Below are positions 1-9,034 of a stretch of DNA of 64,000 nucleotides, piece by piece. Both the position numbers and the translations under genes were made by a program. This DNA comes from Teichococcus oryzae (GTDB taxonomy: Bacteria; Pseudomonadota; Alphaproteobacteria; Acetobacterales; Acetobacteraceae). Each line of letters opens with the position of its first letter. Positions within the stretch are counted from its first letter, which is position 1. A model generated the notes under the pieces. That model did no database searches. It was not told the origin of the DNA and saw nothing but the letters and a program-made list of their open reading frames with translations. The DNA is taken from assembly GCF_008386565.1 (NCBI RefSeq), contig NZ_VUKA01000002.1, positions 1-64,000 on the forward strand, given 5' to 3'.

Positions 1-77
1 GTCTTGCCATGGTCCACATGCCCGATCGTGCCAATGTTGCAGTGCGGCTTGTTCCGCTCAAACTTAGCTTTCGCCAT
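1..77 (-). CDS. tuf: Elongation factor Tu, N-terminal fragment (gene leaves the window)
   Basis: Only the first 25 or so codons are inside the window. Read leftwards from the ATG at 77 they give MAKAKFERNKPHCNIGTIGH followed by VDHGK, the invariant N-terminus and G1 P-loop (GHVDHGK) of EF-Tu, the GTPase that delivers aminoacyl-tRNA to the ribosome. The gene lies downstream of tRNA-Tyr and tRNA-Gly on the same strand, a tRNA-tuf arrangement like the E. coli tufB operon, so co-transcription from the promoter at 455-482 is likely. Identification rests on the N-terminus only, but this segment is unmistakable. Confidence 0.95.
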   Translation of the reverse strand, partial: MAKAKFERNKPHCNIGTIGHVDHGK

Positions 78-160
78 TTATCGGTCACCCTGTCGGTCCA
101 GCGCCGATATCCGGCGCACCATCTGCCCATGGCATCGCCCCCATGGCGCTTCCAGGCTCT

Positions 161-234
161 TGGAGCGGGTGACGGGAATCGAACCCGCACAACCAGCTTG
201 GAAGGCTGGGGCTCTACCATTGAGCTACACCCGC
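161..234 (-). tRNA. tRNA-Gly (anticodon TCC)
   Basis: The reverse complement folds as a full cloverleaf. The acceptor stem is GCGGGTG paired with CACCCGC, the D arm GCTCAATGGTAGAGC, the anticodon loop CTTCCAA (anticodon TCC), the T arm CGGGTTCGATTCCCG. The discriminator base is T, as expected for bacterial tRNA-Gly, and CCA is encoded (161-163). It sits between tRNA-Tyr and tuf on the same strand. Confidence 0.97.
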
Positions 235-340
235 ACCGCGCGCGGCCCTGAAAAACAGGCCGCGCACCGTGGCGCCATCCAACCGGGGAAAGAGATGGTC
301 CCGGCCGCATCACGACCCATGGGTCATGGGCGGGCCGGTA

Positions 341-423
341 TGGAGGGGGTTGGATTCGAACCAACGTAGGCGCAAGCCAACGGATTTACAGTCCGTCCCC
401 TTTAGCCACTCGGGCACCCCTCC
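341..423 (-). tRNA. tRNA-Tyr (anticodon GTA)
   Basis: The reverse complement begins GGAGGGGTGCCCGAGTGG and has the long variable arm of a class II tRNA. The anticodon loop is CTGTAAA, giving GTA (Tyr), and the T arm is TTGGTTCGAATCCAA. The acceptor ends at discriminator A (341); CCA is not encoded, unlike the neighbouring tRNA-Gly. It is the promoter-proximal gene of the tRNA-Tyr/tRNA-Gly/tuf unit. Confidence 0.97.
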
Positions 424-454
424 GCACTGTCCCCGGCCGGCGGGAGCGCCGCGC

Positions 455-482
455 TCTATCCCGTTTCCGGGCATCCTGTCAA
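455..482 (-). promoter_or_regulatory. Sigma70-type promoter of tRNA-Tyr/tRNA-Gly/tuf
   Basis: On the minus strand a perfect -35 TTGACA (477-482) is followed after 16 bp by GATAGA (455-460), a reasonable -10. Transcription would begin near 448, about 25 nt before the tRNA-Tyr 5' end. It is the only good promoter seen in the 177-bp gap between tRNA-Tyr and rlmB. Confidence 0.7.
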
Positions 483-600
483 CGCACCCCACGCCGCCGG
501 AGGCGAGAATCCCGCCGATCCGGCACGATATGGCCCAAAGCAGGGCTTCCATGCGGCGCTGGATGCTTGCACATGGCGCGCCGATCCGCAGGATGCGTCC

Positions 601-1530
601 ATGTCTCGACCGCCCCGCCGGCCGGAAGGCCCGCGCCGTCCCCCGTCCCGTTCCCATTCCGATGAGGCCGCGCCCGCCGGCGCCGGCCCGCGCCGCCCGT
701 TCAACGGCAAGCCGCGCCCCGGCCGCGCCCCGGCGCACCCGGCGGCGCCGCACGCCGCACCCCATGCCGCCGCCCCCGGCGCGCCGGACGCGCCCCGGCG
801 CGAGAAGCCCGAGGCCAACACGCTGTGGCTCTACGGGCTGCACGCCGTGGCGGCGGCCCTGGCCAATCCGCGCCGCCGCCTCCGCCGCCTGCTGCTGACG
901 GCGGAAGCCGAGCAGAACCTGCTGGCGCATCTGCCGAAGCCCTGGCGCCTCCAGCCCGAGCGGGTGGAGCGCGGCCGCTTCCAGACCTTCCTGACGGAGG
1001 ACGCGGTCCATCAGGGCGCCGCCCTGCTGGCCGAGCCGCTGCCGCCGGTCGATCTGGAGGACGCGCTGGACGCTTCCCGCGGCACCGTGCTGCTGCTGGA
1101 CCAGGTGACGGACCCCCGCAATGTCGGCGCCATCCTCCGCTCGGCCGCCGCCTTCGGCGCGGCGGCGGTAGTGATGCAGGACCGCAACGCCCCGCCGGAA
1201 ACCGGCGCCATGGCGCGCGCCGCCGCCGGCGCGCTGGACATCGTGCCCGTGGCGCGGGAGGTGAACCTGGCCCGCACCATTCAGACCCTGCAGAAGCGCG
1301 GCTACTGGGTGATGGGCCTGGCCGGGGAAGCCAAGGCGGAGCTGGCGCAGGCCAAGCCGCGGGACCGCCCCGTGGCGCTGGTGCTCGGCGCCGAGGACAC
1401 CGGGCTGCGCCGCCTGCAACGCGAAACCTGCGACGAGCTGGTGCGCCTGCCGATGCGCGACGCCATGGAAAGCCTCAACGTCTCGGTGGCCGCCGCCATC
1501 GCCTTGTACGAGCTGGCGCGCGATGGCTGA
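601..1530 (+). CDS. rlmB: 23S rRNA (guanosine-2'-O)-methyltransferase RlmB (TrmH/SpoU family)
   Basis: This SpoU-family 2'-O-methyltransferase probably methylates G2251 in the P-loop of 23S rRNA. The 309-aa product has a substrate-binding domain (about residues 78-150, beginning LWLYGLHAVAAAL) and a knotted SPOUT catalytic domain. The catalytic domain carries the three family motifs: DQVTDPRNVGAILRSA from residue 167, LVLGAEDTGLRR, and LPMRDAMESLNVSVAAA near the C-terminus. Residues 1-75 are an Arg/Pro/Ala-rich basic extension longer than in enterobacterial RlmB, plausibly RNA-contacting and probably disordered. The start has GCAGGA about 8 nt upstream. The gene is divergent from the tRNA unit. 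The precise target base is inferred from the family. Confidence 0.9.
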   Translation: MSRPPRRPEGPRRPPSRSHSDEAAPAGAGPRRPFNGKPRPGRAPAHPAAPHAAPHAAAPGAPDAPRREKPEANTLWLYGLHAVAAALANPRRRLRRLLLTAEAEQNLLAHLPKPWRLQPERVERGRFQTFLTEDAVHQGAALLAEPLPPVDLEDALDASRGTVLLLDQVTDPRNVGAILRSAAAFGAAAVVMQDRNAPPETGAMARAAAGALDIVPVAREVNLARTIQTLQKRGYWVMGLAGEAKAELAQAKPRDRPVALVLGAEDTGLRRLQRETCDELVRLPMRDAMESLNVSVAAAIALYELARDG

Positions 1531-1657
1531 GCCGGCCCGCCTCCGGTGCCGCGTCCCCAACGCGGCACCGGCGTTCACCGCCGCTTAAGGCGGGGGGCGA
1601 ATAGTCCAGCCGCTCACCTCCCGGCGCCAGGATGGCCGCATCGCAGGACGTTTCCGC

Positions 1658-1891
1658 ATGTCATCCTCGCCCCGGCTTTGGGCCGATTTCTCCGAGCCCC
1701 AGCAGCTCGTGCTGTCGCAGGAGGCCCTGCGCCGGGCCGCCGAAACCCTTGCCTCCCATGCCGAGATCCTGGCGCGCGAGATGGAGGATGGCGCCCTCCT
1801 CGATCGCGGTGGGCCGGATGCGCTGCGCTTGTTCGCTTCCGTGGTGCGAGCCACCCACCAGGAAGCCTTCGGCCCCGCGCTGCGCGCCTGA
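1658..1891 (+). CDS. Small hypothetical protein (77 aa)
   Basis: The short ORF sits between rlmB and mobA on the same strand. Its product has no membrane segment or recognisable motif. It is helix-rich (LSQEALRRAAETLASHAEIL) and ends with an Arg-Ala tail. A weak Shine-Dalgarno (GCAGGA) precedes the ATG by about 10 nt. Coding is supported only by a sensible amino-acid composition compared with the antisense frames and by filling a gap otherwise empty of genes. Function unknown; it could also be a chance ORF in GC-rich DNA. Confidence 0.5.
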   Translation: MSSSPRLWADFSEPQQLVLSQEALRRAAETLASHAEILAREMEDGALLDRGGPDALRLFASVVRATHQEAFGPALRA

Positions 1892-1941
1892 CGGCCCGGC
1901 CGGGCTTGCCGGTGGCCGGGGCCACGCCTTAAGCGGCTGGA

Positions 1942-2589
1942 ATGGAACGCATCATGGACGGGGCAGCACCGGAGGGACCGGAATGGCGGAACCGGACGCT
2001 GGGCGCCATCCTGGCCGGCGGCCAGGGTCTGCGCATGGGCGGCGGCGACAAGCCGCTGCGCCTGCTGGGCAGGCGCACCCTGCTGGACCATGTGGCGGCG
2101 GCGCTGCGGCCGCAGGTGGCCGCCTTGCTGCTGAACGCCAACGGCCCGCCCGCCCGCTTCGCCGGCTGGCGGGACGCGGTGGTGCCGGATTCGCCGCCCT
2201 CGCAAGGGCCGCTCAGCGGCATCCTGGCGGCGCTGGACTGGGCGGCGGCGCATTGCCCCGACCTTCCCTGGGTGGTCACCGTGCCCGGCGACACCCCCTT
2301 TATCCCCGCCGACCTGGTGGAAGGGCTGCACGCCGCCCGTATGGCGGCAGGAATGCCGATCGCCTGCGCCCGCTCGGGCGGCCAGCCGCACCCCCCGGTG
2401 GCGCTATGGCCGGTGGCGCTGCGGGAATCGCTCCGCGCCGCCCTGGCGCGCGGCGAGGGCGGCATCCGTCGCTGGGCGGAGCCTCTGGGCCTCGCCATGG
2501 CCGAATGGCCGGACCAGCCCCAGGACCCCTTCTTCAACTGCAACACACCGGAAGATCTCCACGCGGCGGAGGCGCGGCTGCGGGGCTGA
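1942..2589 (+). CDS. mobA: Molybdenum cofactor guanylyltransferase MobA
   Basis: MobA transfers GMP from GTP to Mo-molybdopterin, giving the bis-MGD cofactor of DMSO-reductase-family enzymes. The 215-aa product opens its nucleotidyltransferase fold with LGAILAGGQGLRMGGGDKPL, the GTP-binding signature of the family. SPPSQGPLSGILAAL and the metal-binding VTVPGDTPFIP follow, and the C-terminus has FFNCNTPEDL, also typical. Length matches the family (about 200 aa). The first 19 residues are extra, and an internal ATG at 1954 is an alternative start. No other moco gene is adjacent. Cytoplasmic. Confidence 0.9.
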   Translation: MERIMDGAAPEGPEWRNRTLGAILAGGQGLRMGGGDKPLRLLGRRTLLDHVAAALRPQVAALLLNANGPPARFAGWRDAVVPDSPPSQGPLSGILAALDWAAAHCPDLPWVVTVPGDTPFIPADLVEGLHAARMAAGMPIACARSGGQPHPPVALWPVALRESLRAALARGEGGIRRWAEPLGLAMAEWPDQPQDPFFNCNTPEDLHAAEARLRG

Positions 2590-2598
2590 GCCGACCGC

Positions 2599-2859
2599 TC
2601 AGCCCTGGCGCCCTTCCAGCGCGGCGCGGATCGCCGCACGCTCCGCCACCAGATCGCCGCCCGCCACCGGCCGGCCGGCGCGGCGGTACCAATAGGCGGC
2701 GTTGGCCAGGTCGCCTTCCCAGCGATGCAGATGCGCATGCACCCAGTCACAGGCCGGGTCGCCCTCGCAATTCTGCACGATCTCATGCGCCGGGTCGAAG
2801 GCGCCCTGCTCCGCCCAGGCCAGGGCGCGCAGGGCGGGGCTGTCGGATGGTTTGGCCAT
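2599..2859 (-). CDS. Conserved small protein with a TPR-like core (86 aa)
   Basis: The acidic helical product reads through ALAWAEQGAFDPAHEIVQ, then a Trp/His-rich stretch (DWVHAHLHRWEGD) and AYWYRRAGRP. I recognise this pattern from short conserved alphaproteobacterial proteins of unknown function; it resembles a single helical-hairpin repeat in which a burden term is followed by AxYWYRRAGR. It begins 15 bp after the stop of the upstream serine protease gene on the same strand, so the two are probably co-transcribed. It converges with mobA with a 9-bp gap. No function can be assigned. Confidence 0.75.
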   Translation of the reverse strand: MAKPSDSPALRALAWAEQGAFDPAHEIVQNCEGDPACDWVHAHLHRWEGDLANAAYWYRRAGRPVAGGDLVAERAAIRAALEGRQG

Positions 2860-2874
2860 GCGGGCCTCCTGATC

Positions 2875-3945
2875 TCAGCGTTCGCAGCGGATGAACACCG
2901 TGCCCCGGTTGGCGATGTCGCCCACATCGGCGCCGCCCAGCTCCGCGCCGGTGCTGGGCTCGGTGCGCGGGGACACGCCGGCCTGGCGCAGGAAGTTCTG
3001 CGCCGCCGTGCCCTTCACCGCGAAATTGACGTTCTGCGGGATGTCGCCGGTGCGCTTGGCGATGTTCTGGGCGTGCAGCTTGCTGACCACCACGCCGACC
3101 ACATGGCCCCGCAGGTCGAGCAGCGGGCCGCCGGAATTGCCCGGCTGCACCTCGGCGCTGATCTGGTAATGGCCGGGATTGTTGCCCAGGCCGTTCAACC
3201 CGTTGACCTCTCCCCGCGTCAGCTTGGGGTCGGAGGACAACAGGCCCGGCAGGGGAAAGCCATAGGCGATGACGCCCTCGCCGCGCCGCACCTCGGGCGA
3301 GGCGCGGAAGGACAGCACCTCCCCCGGATCGCCCGGCACAACGAGCAGGGCGAGGTCCAGCTCGGCATTGACGCGGGCCGGCGGCACGGCGGGCAGGGTG
3401 CGGCCATTGGCGGTGCGGATGAAGATGCGGTCGCAGCCGCCCACCACATGCTGGTTCGTCAGCACCCGGTCCGTGGCAACCACGAAGCCGGTGCCGGAGG
3501 ACACGCGGGCGCGCGGGTTGGGCTCGCCCGGCGCCGGGCGGCTGGCGGCGGCGCGCAGGTCGGCCTCCTCCACCACGATGCGCGGCGCGGCGCAGATGTC
3601 GCGGTTGCGCAGCACCGCTTCCCGCCCGTCCGCCATCACCAGGCGCAGGTCGAAGCGGCAGCCCGCCTCGGCTTCGGCGCGGAAGGCGAAGACCTTGGCG
3701 GTGGGCATCGGGCCGGGCAGCAGGTTGCGGCCCCAGTCGCCGCGGCCGCTGCGCACGGCATGCAGCGCCCGCGCCTCCTGCCCGGTCCGGTTGGCGAGCT
3801 GGACACGCCGGTCTTCCGCGGCGGGGGCGGTGGCGGCGGGCGCCTGGGCCAGGGCCGGCGGCGCCGGCCAGGAAGGCGCGAGCAACGAGCCGAGCAGGAT
3901 CGCGGCCATGGGGCGGGACGGAAAGCGGAAGCGTGTGCGGACCAT
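2875..3945 (-). CDS. Exported trypsin-like serine protease (S1C/HtrA-like catalytic domain)
   Basis: The product is predicted to be exported: starting from the ATG at 3945 it has a basic n-region, a hydrophobic core (MAAILLGSLLAP) and an Ala-x-Ala-like cleavage region ending ALAQA. An upstream in-frame TTG (3981) would disrupt this signal, so ATG 3945 is preferred (356 aa). The catalytic triad is visible: His in VLTNQHVVGG, Asp in AELDLALLVV, Ser in QPGNSGGPLLDLRG. There is no C-terminal PDZ domain, so it is not classical DegP. The first 130 residues contain a separate β-rich domain (RTGQEARALHAVRSG). Likely a periplasmic protease; substrate unknown. Confidence 0.85.
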   Translation of the reverse strand: MVRTRFRFPSRPMAAILLGSLLAPSWPAPPALAQAPAATAPAAEDRRVQLANRTGQEARALHAVRSGRGDWGRNLLPGPMPTAKVFAFRAEAEAGCRFDLRLVMADGREAVLRNRDICAAPRIVVEEADLRAAASRPAPGEPNPRARVSSGTGFVVATDRVLTNQHVVGGCDRIFIRTANGRTLPAVPPARVNAELDLALLVVPGDPGEVLSFRASPEVRRGEGVIAYGFPLPGLLSSDPKLTRGEVNGLNGLGNNPGHYQISAEVQPGNSGGPLLDLRGHVVGVVVSKLHAQNIAKRTGDIPQNVNFAVKGTAAQNFLRQAGVSPRTEPSTGAELGGADVGDIANRGTVFIRCER

Positions 3946-3990
3946 GGCGCAGCATGTGTTCCGCGCCGGGCGCAGCGTCAATCGCCGCCC

Positions 3991-4021
3991 TTGACCTTCC
4001 CATGATGGGAACCCCCATCTG
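3991..4021 (+). promoter_or_regulatory. CueR/MerR-type operator-promoter of copA
   Basis: A -35 TTGACC (3991-3996) is followed by a perfect 7+1+7 palindrome TTCCCAT-G-ATGGGAA (3997-4011). A 19-bp spacer leads to a weak -10 CATCTG (4016-4021). The over-long spacer with a dyad inside it is the hallmark of MerR-family activated promoters, and a CueR gene is in the operon. Transcription would begin about 4028, practically at the copA ATG (4029). Confidence 0.75.
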
Positions 4022-4028
4022 GTGATCC

Positions 4029-6394
<2,366 letters not shown>

Positions 6395-6398
<4 letters not shown>

Positions 6399-6784
6399 AC
6401 ATCGGCGAGGCGGCGCGGCGCTCCGGCCTCAGCGCCAAGATGATCCGGCATTACGAGACGCAGGGGCTGGTGACGGCCCGGCGGCTGGCGAATGGTTATC
6501 GCGATTACGCCGAAGCCGATCTCGCGGTGCTGCGTTTCATCCGCCATGCGAGGGCGCTGGCCTTTCCGCTGGAGGATGTGCGCCGCCTACTGGCGCTGTG
6601 GCGGGACCGCAACCGCGCCAGCGCCGATGTGCGGCGCATCGCCCTCGACCATGTGGCCGCGCTGGAAGCCAAGGCGCAGGCCATGCAGGCCATGGCGCAT
6701 TCGCTGCGCCACCTGGCGGCGCATTGCCATGGCGATGGCCGCCCCGATTGTCCCATCCTGAACGAACTGGAGAAAACCCCGTGA
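6395..6784 (+). CDS. cueR: Cu(I)-responsive MerR-family activator CueR
   Basis: CueR binds Cu(I) and activates copper-efflux promoters by underwinding a 19-bp spacer. The 129-aa protein begins with the MerR winged helix ([20 protein letters not shown]) and continues with a dimerisation helix (about residues 75-105). Its C-terminal metal loop [11 protein letters not shown] has the two Cys separated by seven residues that define CueR. Start is fixed by a 4-bp ATGA overlap with copA. Being inside the operon it controls, it should autoregulate through the palindrome at 3997-4011. Confidence 0.95.
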
Positions 6785-6993
6785 GCGAAAGCGAAAGCAT
6801 GCTGCTGAAGGTCGAGGGCATGGATTGCGCCCATTGCGTCCGCGCCGTGACCGAGGCGATCAAGGCCGAGGACCCGCAGGCGGAGGTGGTGGTGGACCTC
6901 AATGCCGGCACGGTCAGCGCCACCACCATCCTGCCGCGCCCGCGCGTCGCGACGCTGGTGGAGGAGGAAGGCTACACCGTCGCCCAGGGCTAG
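6781..6993 (+). CDS. copZ: Copper chaperone CopZ-like heavy-metal-associated protein
   Basis: A 70-aa single HMA domain with the metal-binding motif GMDCAHC. The βαββαβ pattern is visible (LLKVEGM, VRAVTEAIKAE, AEVVVDLNAGTVSA, and EEEGYTV at the end). It would carry Cu(I) in the cytosol to CopA. The likely start is GTG 6781, whose GTGA overlaps the cueR stop and keeps the operon translationally coupled; ATG 6799 is an alternative that drops six acidic/Ser residues. Third gene of the copA-cueR-copZ unit, followed by strong inverted repeats. Confidence 0.88.
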   Translation: MSESESMLLKVEGMDCAHCVRAVTEAIKAEDPQAEVVVDLNAGTVSATTILPRPRVATLVEEEGYTVAQG

Positions 6994-7062
6994 CTCCCCG
7001 GGCCAATTCCCTCCGCTGGCCCCCAGGGGCTCGTTCCCAAGGGCAAGCTGCCTGGGGCCGCA

Positions 7063-7097
7063 CTTCCTGGGAGCCGATTTTTCCGGCTCCCAGGAAG
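7063..7097 (+). terminator. Hairpin ending the copper operon
   Basis: A perfect 14-bp stem CTTCCTGGGAGCCG / CGGCTCCCAGGAAG encloses the loop ATTTTTC, 70 bp beyond the copZ stop. Another G/C-rich inverted region (GCCCCCAGG ... CCTGGGGC) lies just upstream. There is no T tract after the stem, so it may stabilise the 3' end or act with Rho rather than as a classical intrinsic terminator. Confidence 0.6.
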
Positions 7098-7168
7098 CAC
7101 GGTCGGCCACGGGTTCATTCTTCCTTCATCCGGCCCTGGCAGCCTTCGCCCGGCAAGATGCGGAGGCC

Positions 7169-7705
7169 ATGCGCCCGATGTGGAAGACCCCGACCCCGCC
7201 GCAAACGCGGCCAATGCCCGTGCCGGAAGGGCCGCGCGCCCCTTCGGCCCTGGCCGACTACAACCAGAACCGCTTCACCGGCTATGGCGGCAGCGACATC
7301 CACCTGGTGCCGCCCAAGGCGCCGCCCAGGGTCGGCCCGCTCATCGCCCGGCTGCAGGGGGAGCTGGCGCGGCTGACCGAAACGCATCGCGACTTCCTGG
7401 CCCGGCATGAGAAGACCGACCGCCGCGTCCTGAACCGCACGCCGGAAGGATGGGCCGTGGCCTGGCGCCGCTGGGCGATCAGCGACCTCGGGGACCGCGC
7501 CGCCCTGGCGCGGGACATCTTCGTCATCTATCGCGGTGACAGCTTCGGCCACCGGCTGTTCCTGGACAAGCAGGGCCAGCAATTGCTGGCGGTGCAGCCG
7601 GGCGCCCCCACCTCCCCCCTGCGTTACGCGCGGCTGAGCGCGACCACCGACCTTTGCGACCTTTATGGCCCCTTCGCCCGCCTGTCGGACAATCCCATGG
7701 GATAG
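7169..7705 (+). CDS. Hypothetical protein (178 aa)
   Basis: I do not recognise a family. The predicted protein begins MRPMWKTPTPPQTRP (a Pro-rich leader) and has a probable central helix (GPLIARLQGELARLTETHRD). The C-terminal half looks β-rich and globular (DIFVIYRGDSFGHRLFLDK). There is no signal peptide, membrane segment or Cys pair. ATG 7178 is an alternative start. The stop codon falls inside the first unit of an 18-bp tandem repeat. It is transcribed towards the CoA-transferase gene but separated from it by about 145 bp. Confidence 0.7.
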   Translation: MRPMWKTPTPPQTRPMPVPEGPRAPSALADYNQNRFTGYGGSDIHLVPPKAPPRVGPLIARLQGELARLTETHRDFLARHEKTDRRVLNRTPEGWAVAWRRWAISDLGDRAALARDIFVIYRGDSFGHRLFLDKQGQQLLAVQPGAPTSPLRYARLSATTDLCDLYGPFARLSDNPMG

Positions 7706-7747
7706 CGATGGCCCATGGGATAGCGATGGCCCATGGAACAGCAACGG
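7694..7747. repeat. Three tandem 18-bp units spanning a stop codon
   Basis: The units at 7694-7711 and 7712-7729 are identical (CCCATGGGATAGCGATGG). The third (7730-7747) differs at four or so positions. Each contains the palindrome CCATGG. The TAG in the first unit ends the upstream gene, so changes in copy number would not alter its protein. Confidence 0.9.
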
Positions 7748-7850
7748 CCCGGGGTATGAAGATGGCACGGGTGTTCCTTTGCGGCGGCGGCGTTTAAATC
7801 CTCCGCGCGCGGGCCCCCGGGGCCTGCCCCGAAGGAGGATCATCCAGGCC

Positions 7851-9023
7851 ATGCAGCCGCTTGCCCGCTTTACCGTGCTCGACCTGACGCGCGTGCGCTC
7901 CGGCCCCACCTGCGTCCGCCAGCTGGCCGATTGGGGCGCCAATGTCATCAAGATCGAGGCGCCGGAGGAGATCGACACCGGCAAGGGCCTGGGTGGCGAC
8001 GCGCTGGGCCCCGACTACCAGAACGTCCACCGCAACAAGCGTGGCATCACCCTGAACCTGAAATCGCCCGAGGGCCTCGCCACCTTCCGGCGCATGGTCG
8101 CCCAGGCCGATGTGGTGGTGGAGAATTACCGCCCCGACGTGAAGACGCGGCTCGGCATCGACTACGATTCGCTGGCGGCGATCAACCCCGGCATCGTGCT
8201 CGGCTCGATCTCCGGCTTCGGCCAGGACGGGCCCTACGCCAAGCGCCCGGGCTTCGACCAGATCGCCCAGGGCATGGGCGGGCTGATGAGCGTGACCGGC
8301 CTGCCCGGCCAGGGCCCGGTGCGCGCCGGCATCCCGGTGGCCGACCTCACCGCCGGCCTCTATTGCGCCATCGGCATCCTGGTGGCGCTGCTGGAGCGTG
8401 AGCAGACGGGGCGCGGCCGCTGGGTCCACACCTCCCTGCTGGAAGCCATGGTGGCGATGATGGACTTCCAGGCCACGCGCTGGACCATGAAGGGCGAGGT
8501 GCCGAAGCAGGCCGGCAACGACCACCCCACCACCATCCCCACCGGCCTGTTCAGGACGCGGGACGGCGTCATCAACATCGCCGGCGGCGGCGGCGAGATG
8601 TGGCGCCGCATCGTCGAGGTGCTGGGGATCGAGGAGGAGGCGAAGGACCCGGACCTCGCCACGGACCAGCTGCGCTCGAAGAACCGCGCCAAGACCAACG
8701 CGGTGCTCCAGGCGAAGCTTGAAACCGATGATGGCGCCACCTGGGTGAAGAAGTTCAACGCCGCCGGCGTGCCCTGCGGCCCGGTCTACTCCATGGACCA
8801 GGTCTTCGCCGACGAGCAGGTGAAGCATCTCGGCCTGGCCTGGACGGTGCCGCATCCGGTGCTAGGCGACATCGCCCTGGTGCGGCCGCCGATGCAGCTG
8901 GCCGGCGCGCAGCCTTCCCGCCGCCCCACCCCGGCGCGCGGCGAGCACACCGAGGAGGTGCTGCGCGAATTCGGCTTCGACGAGCTGGAGATCGCGGCGC
9001 TGCGCGAGAAGAAGGCGATCTGA
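7851..9023 (+). CDS. Class III (CaiB/BaiF) acyl-CoA transferase
   Basis: Family III CoA-transferases move CoA between carboxylic acids through an aspartyl-CoA thioester. The start at ATG 7851 has a good Shine-Dalgarno (GAAGGAGGA) about 11 nt upstream; in-frame sequence further upstream is translated tandem repeat and is rejected. The 390-aa product opens FTVLDLTRVRSGPTCVRQLA and WGANVIKIE. The candidate catalytic Asp is D136 in RPGFDQIAQGMGG, and the family-typical VENYRPDV and HTSLLEAMV follow. Homodimeric intertwined fold expected, cytosolic. Substrate cannot be read from sequence and neighbours give no pathway. Confidence 0.88.
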   Translation: MQPLARFTVLDLTRVRSGPTCVRQLADWGANVIKIEAPEEIDTGKGLGGDALGPDYQNVHRNKRGITLNLKSPEGLATFRRMVAQADVVVENYRPDVKTRLGIDYDSLAAINPGIVLGSISGFGQDGPYAKRPGFDQIAQGMGGLMSVTGLPGQGPVRAGIPVADLTAGLYCAIGILVALLEREQTGRGRWVHTSLLEAMVAMMDFQATRWTMKGEVPKQAGNDHPTTIPTGLFRTRDGVINIAGGGGEMWRRIVEVLGIEEEAKDPDLATDQLRSKNRAKTNAVLQAKLETDDGATWVKKFNAAGVPCGPVYSMDQVFADEQVKHLGLAWTVPHPVLGDIALVRPPMQLAGAQPSRRPTPARGEHTEEVLREFGFDELEIAALREKKAI

Positions 9024-9034
9024 GCCAGGCTTCG

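Noticed and set aside
310-1578. Long minus-strand open frame opposite rlmB (and similar ones opposite copA, fixL and others)
   Set aside because: Such mirror frames are expected in very GC-rich DNA; the products show His/Arg/Gly/Ala-rich composition and no domain.
7665-7850. N-terminal extension of the CoA-transferase
   Set aside because: It is translated 18-bp repeat and intergenic sequence; the ATG at 7851 has a strong ribosome site and fits the family N-terminus.
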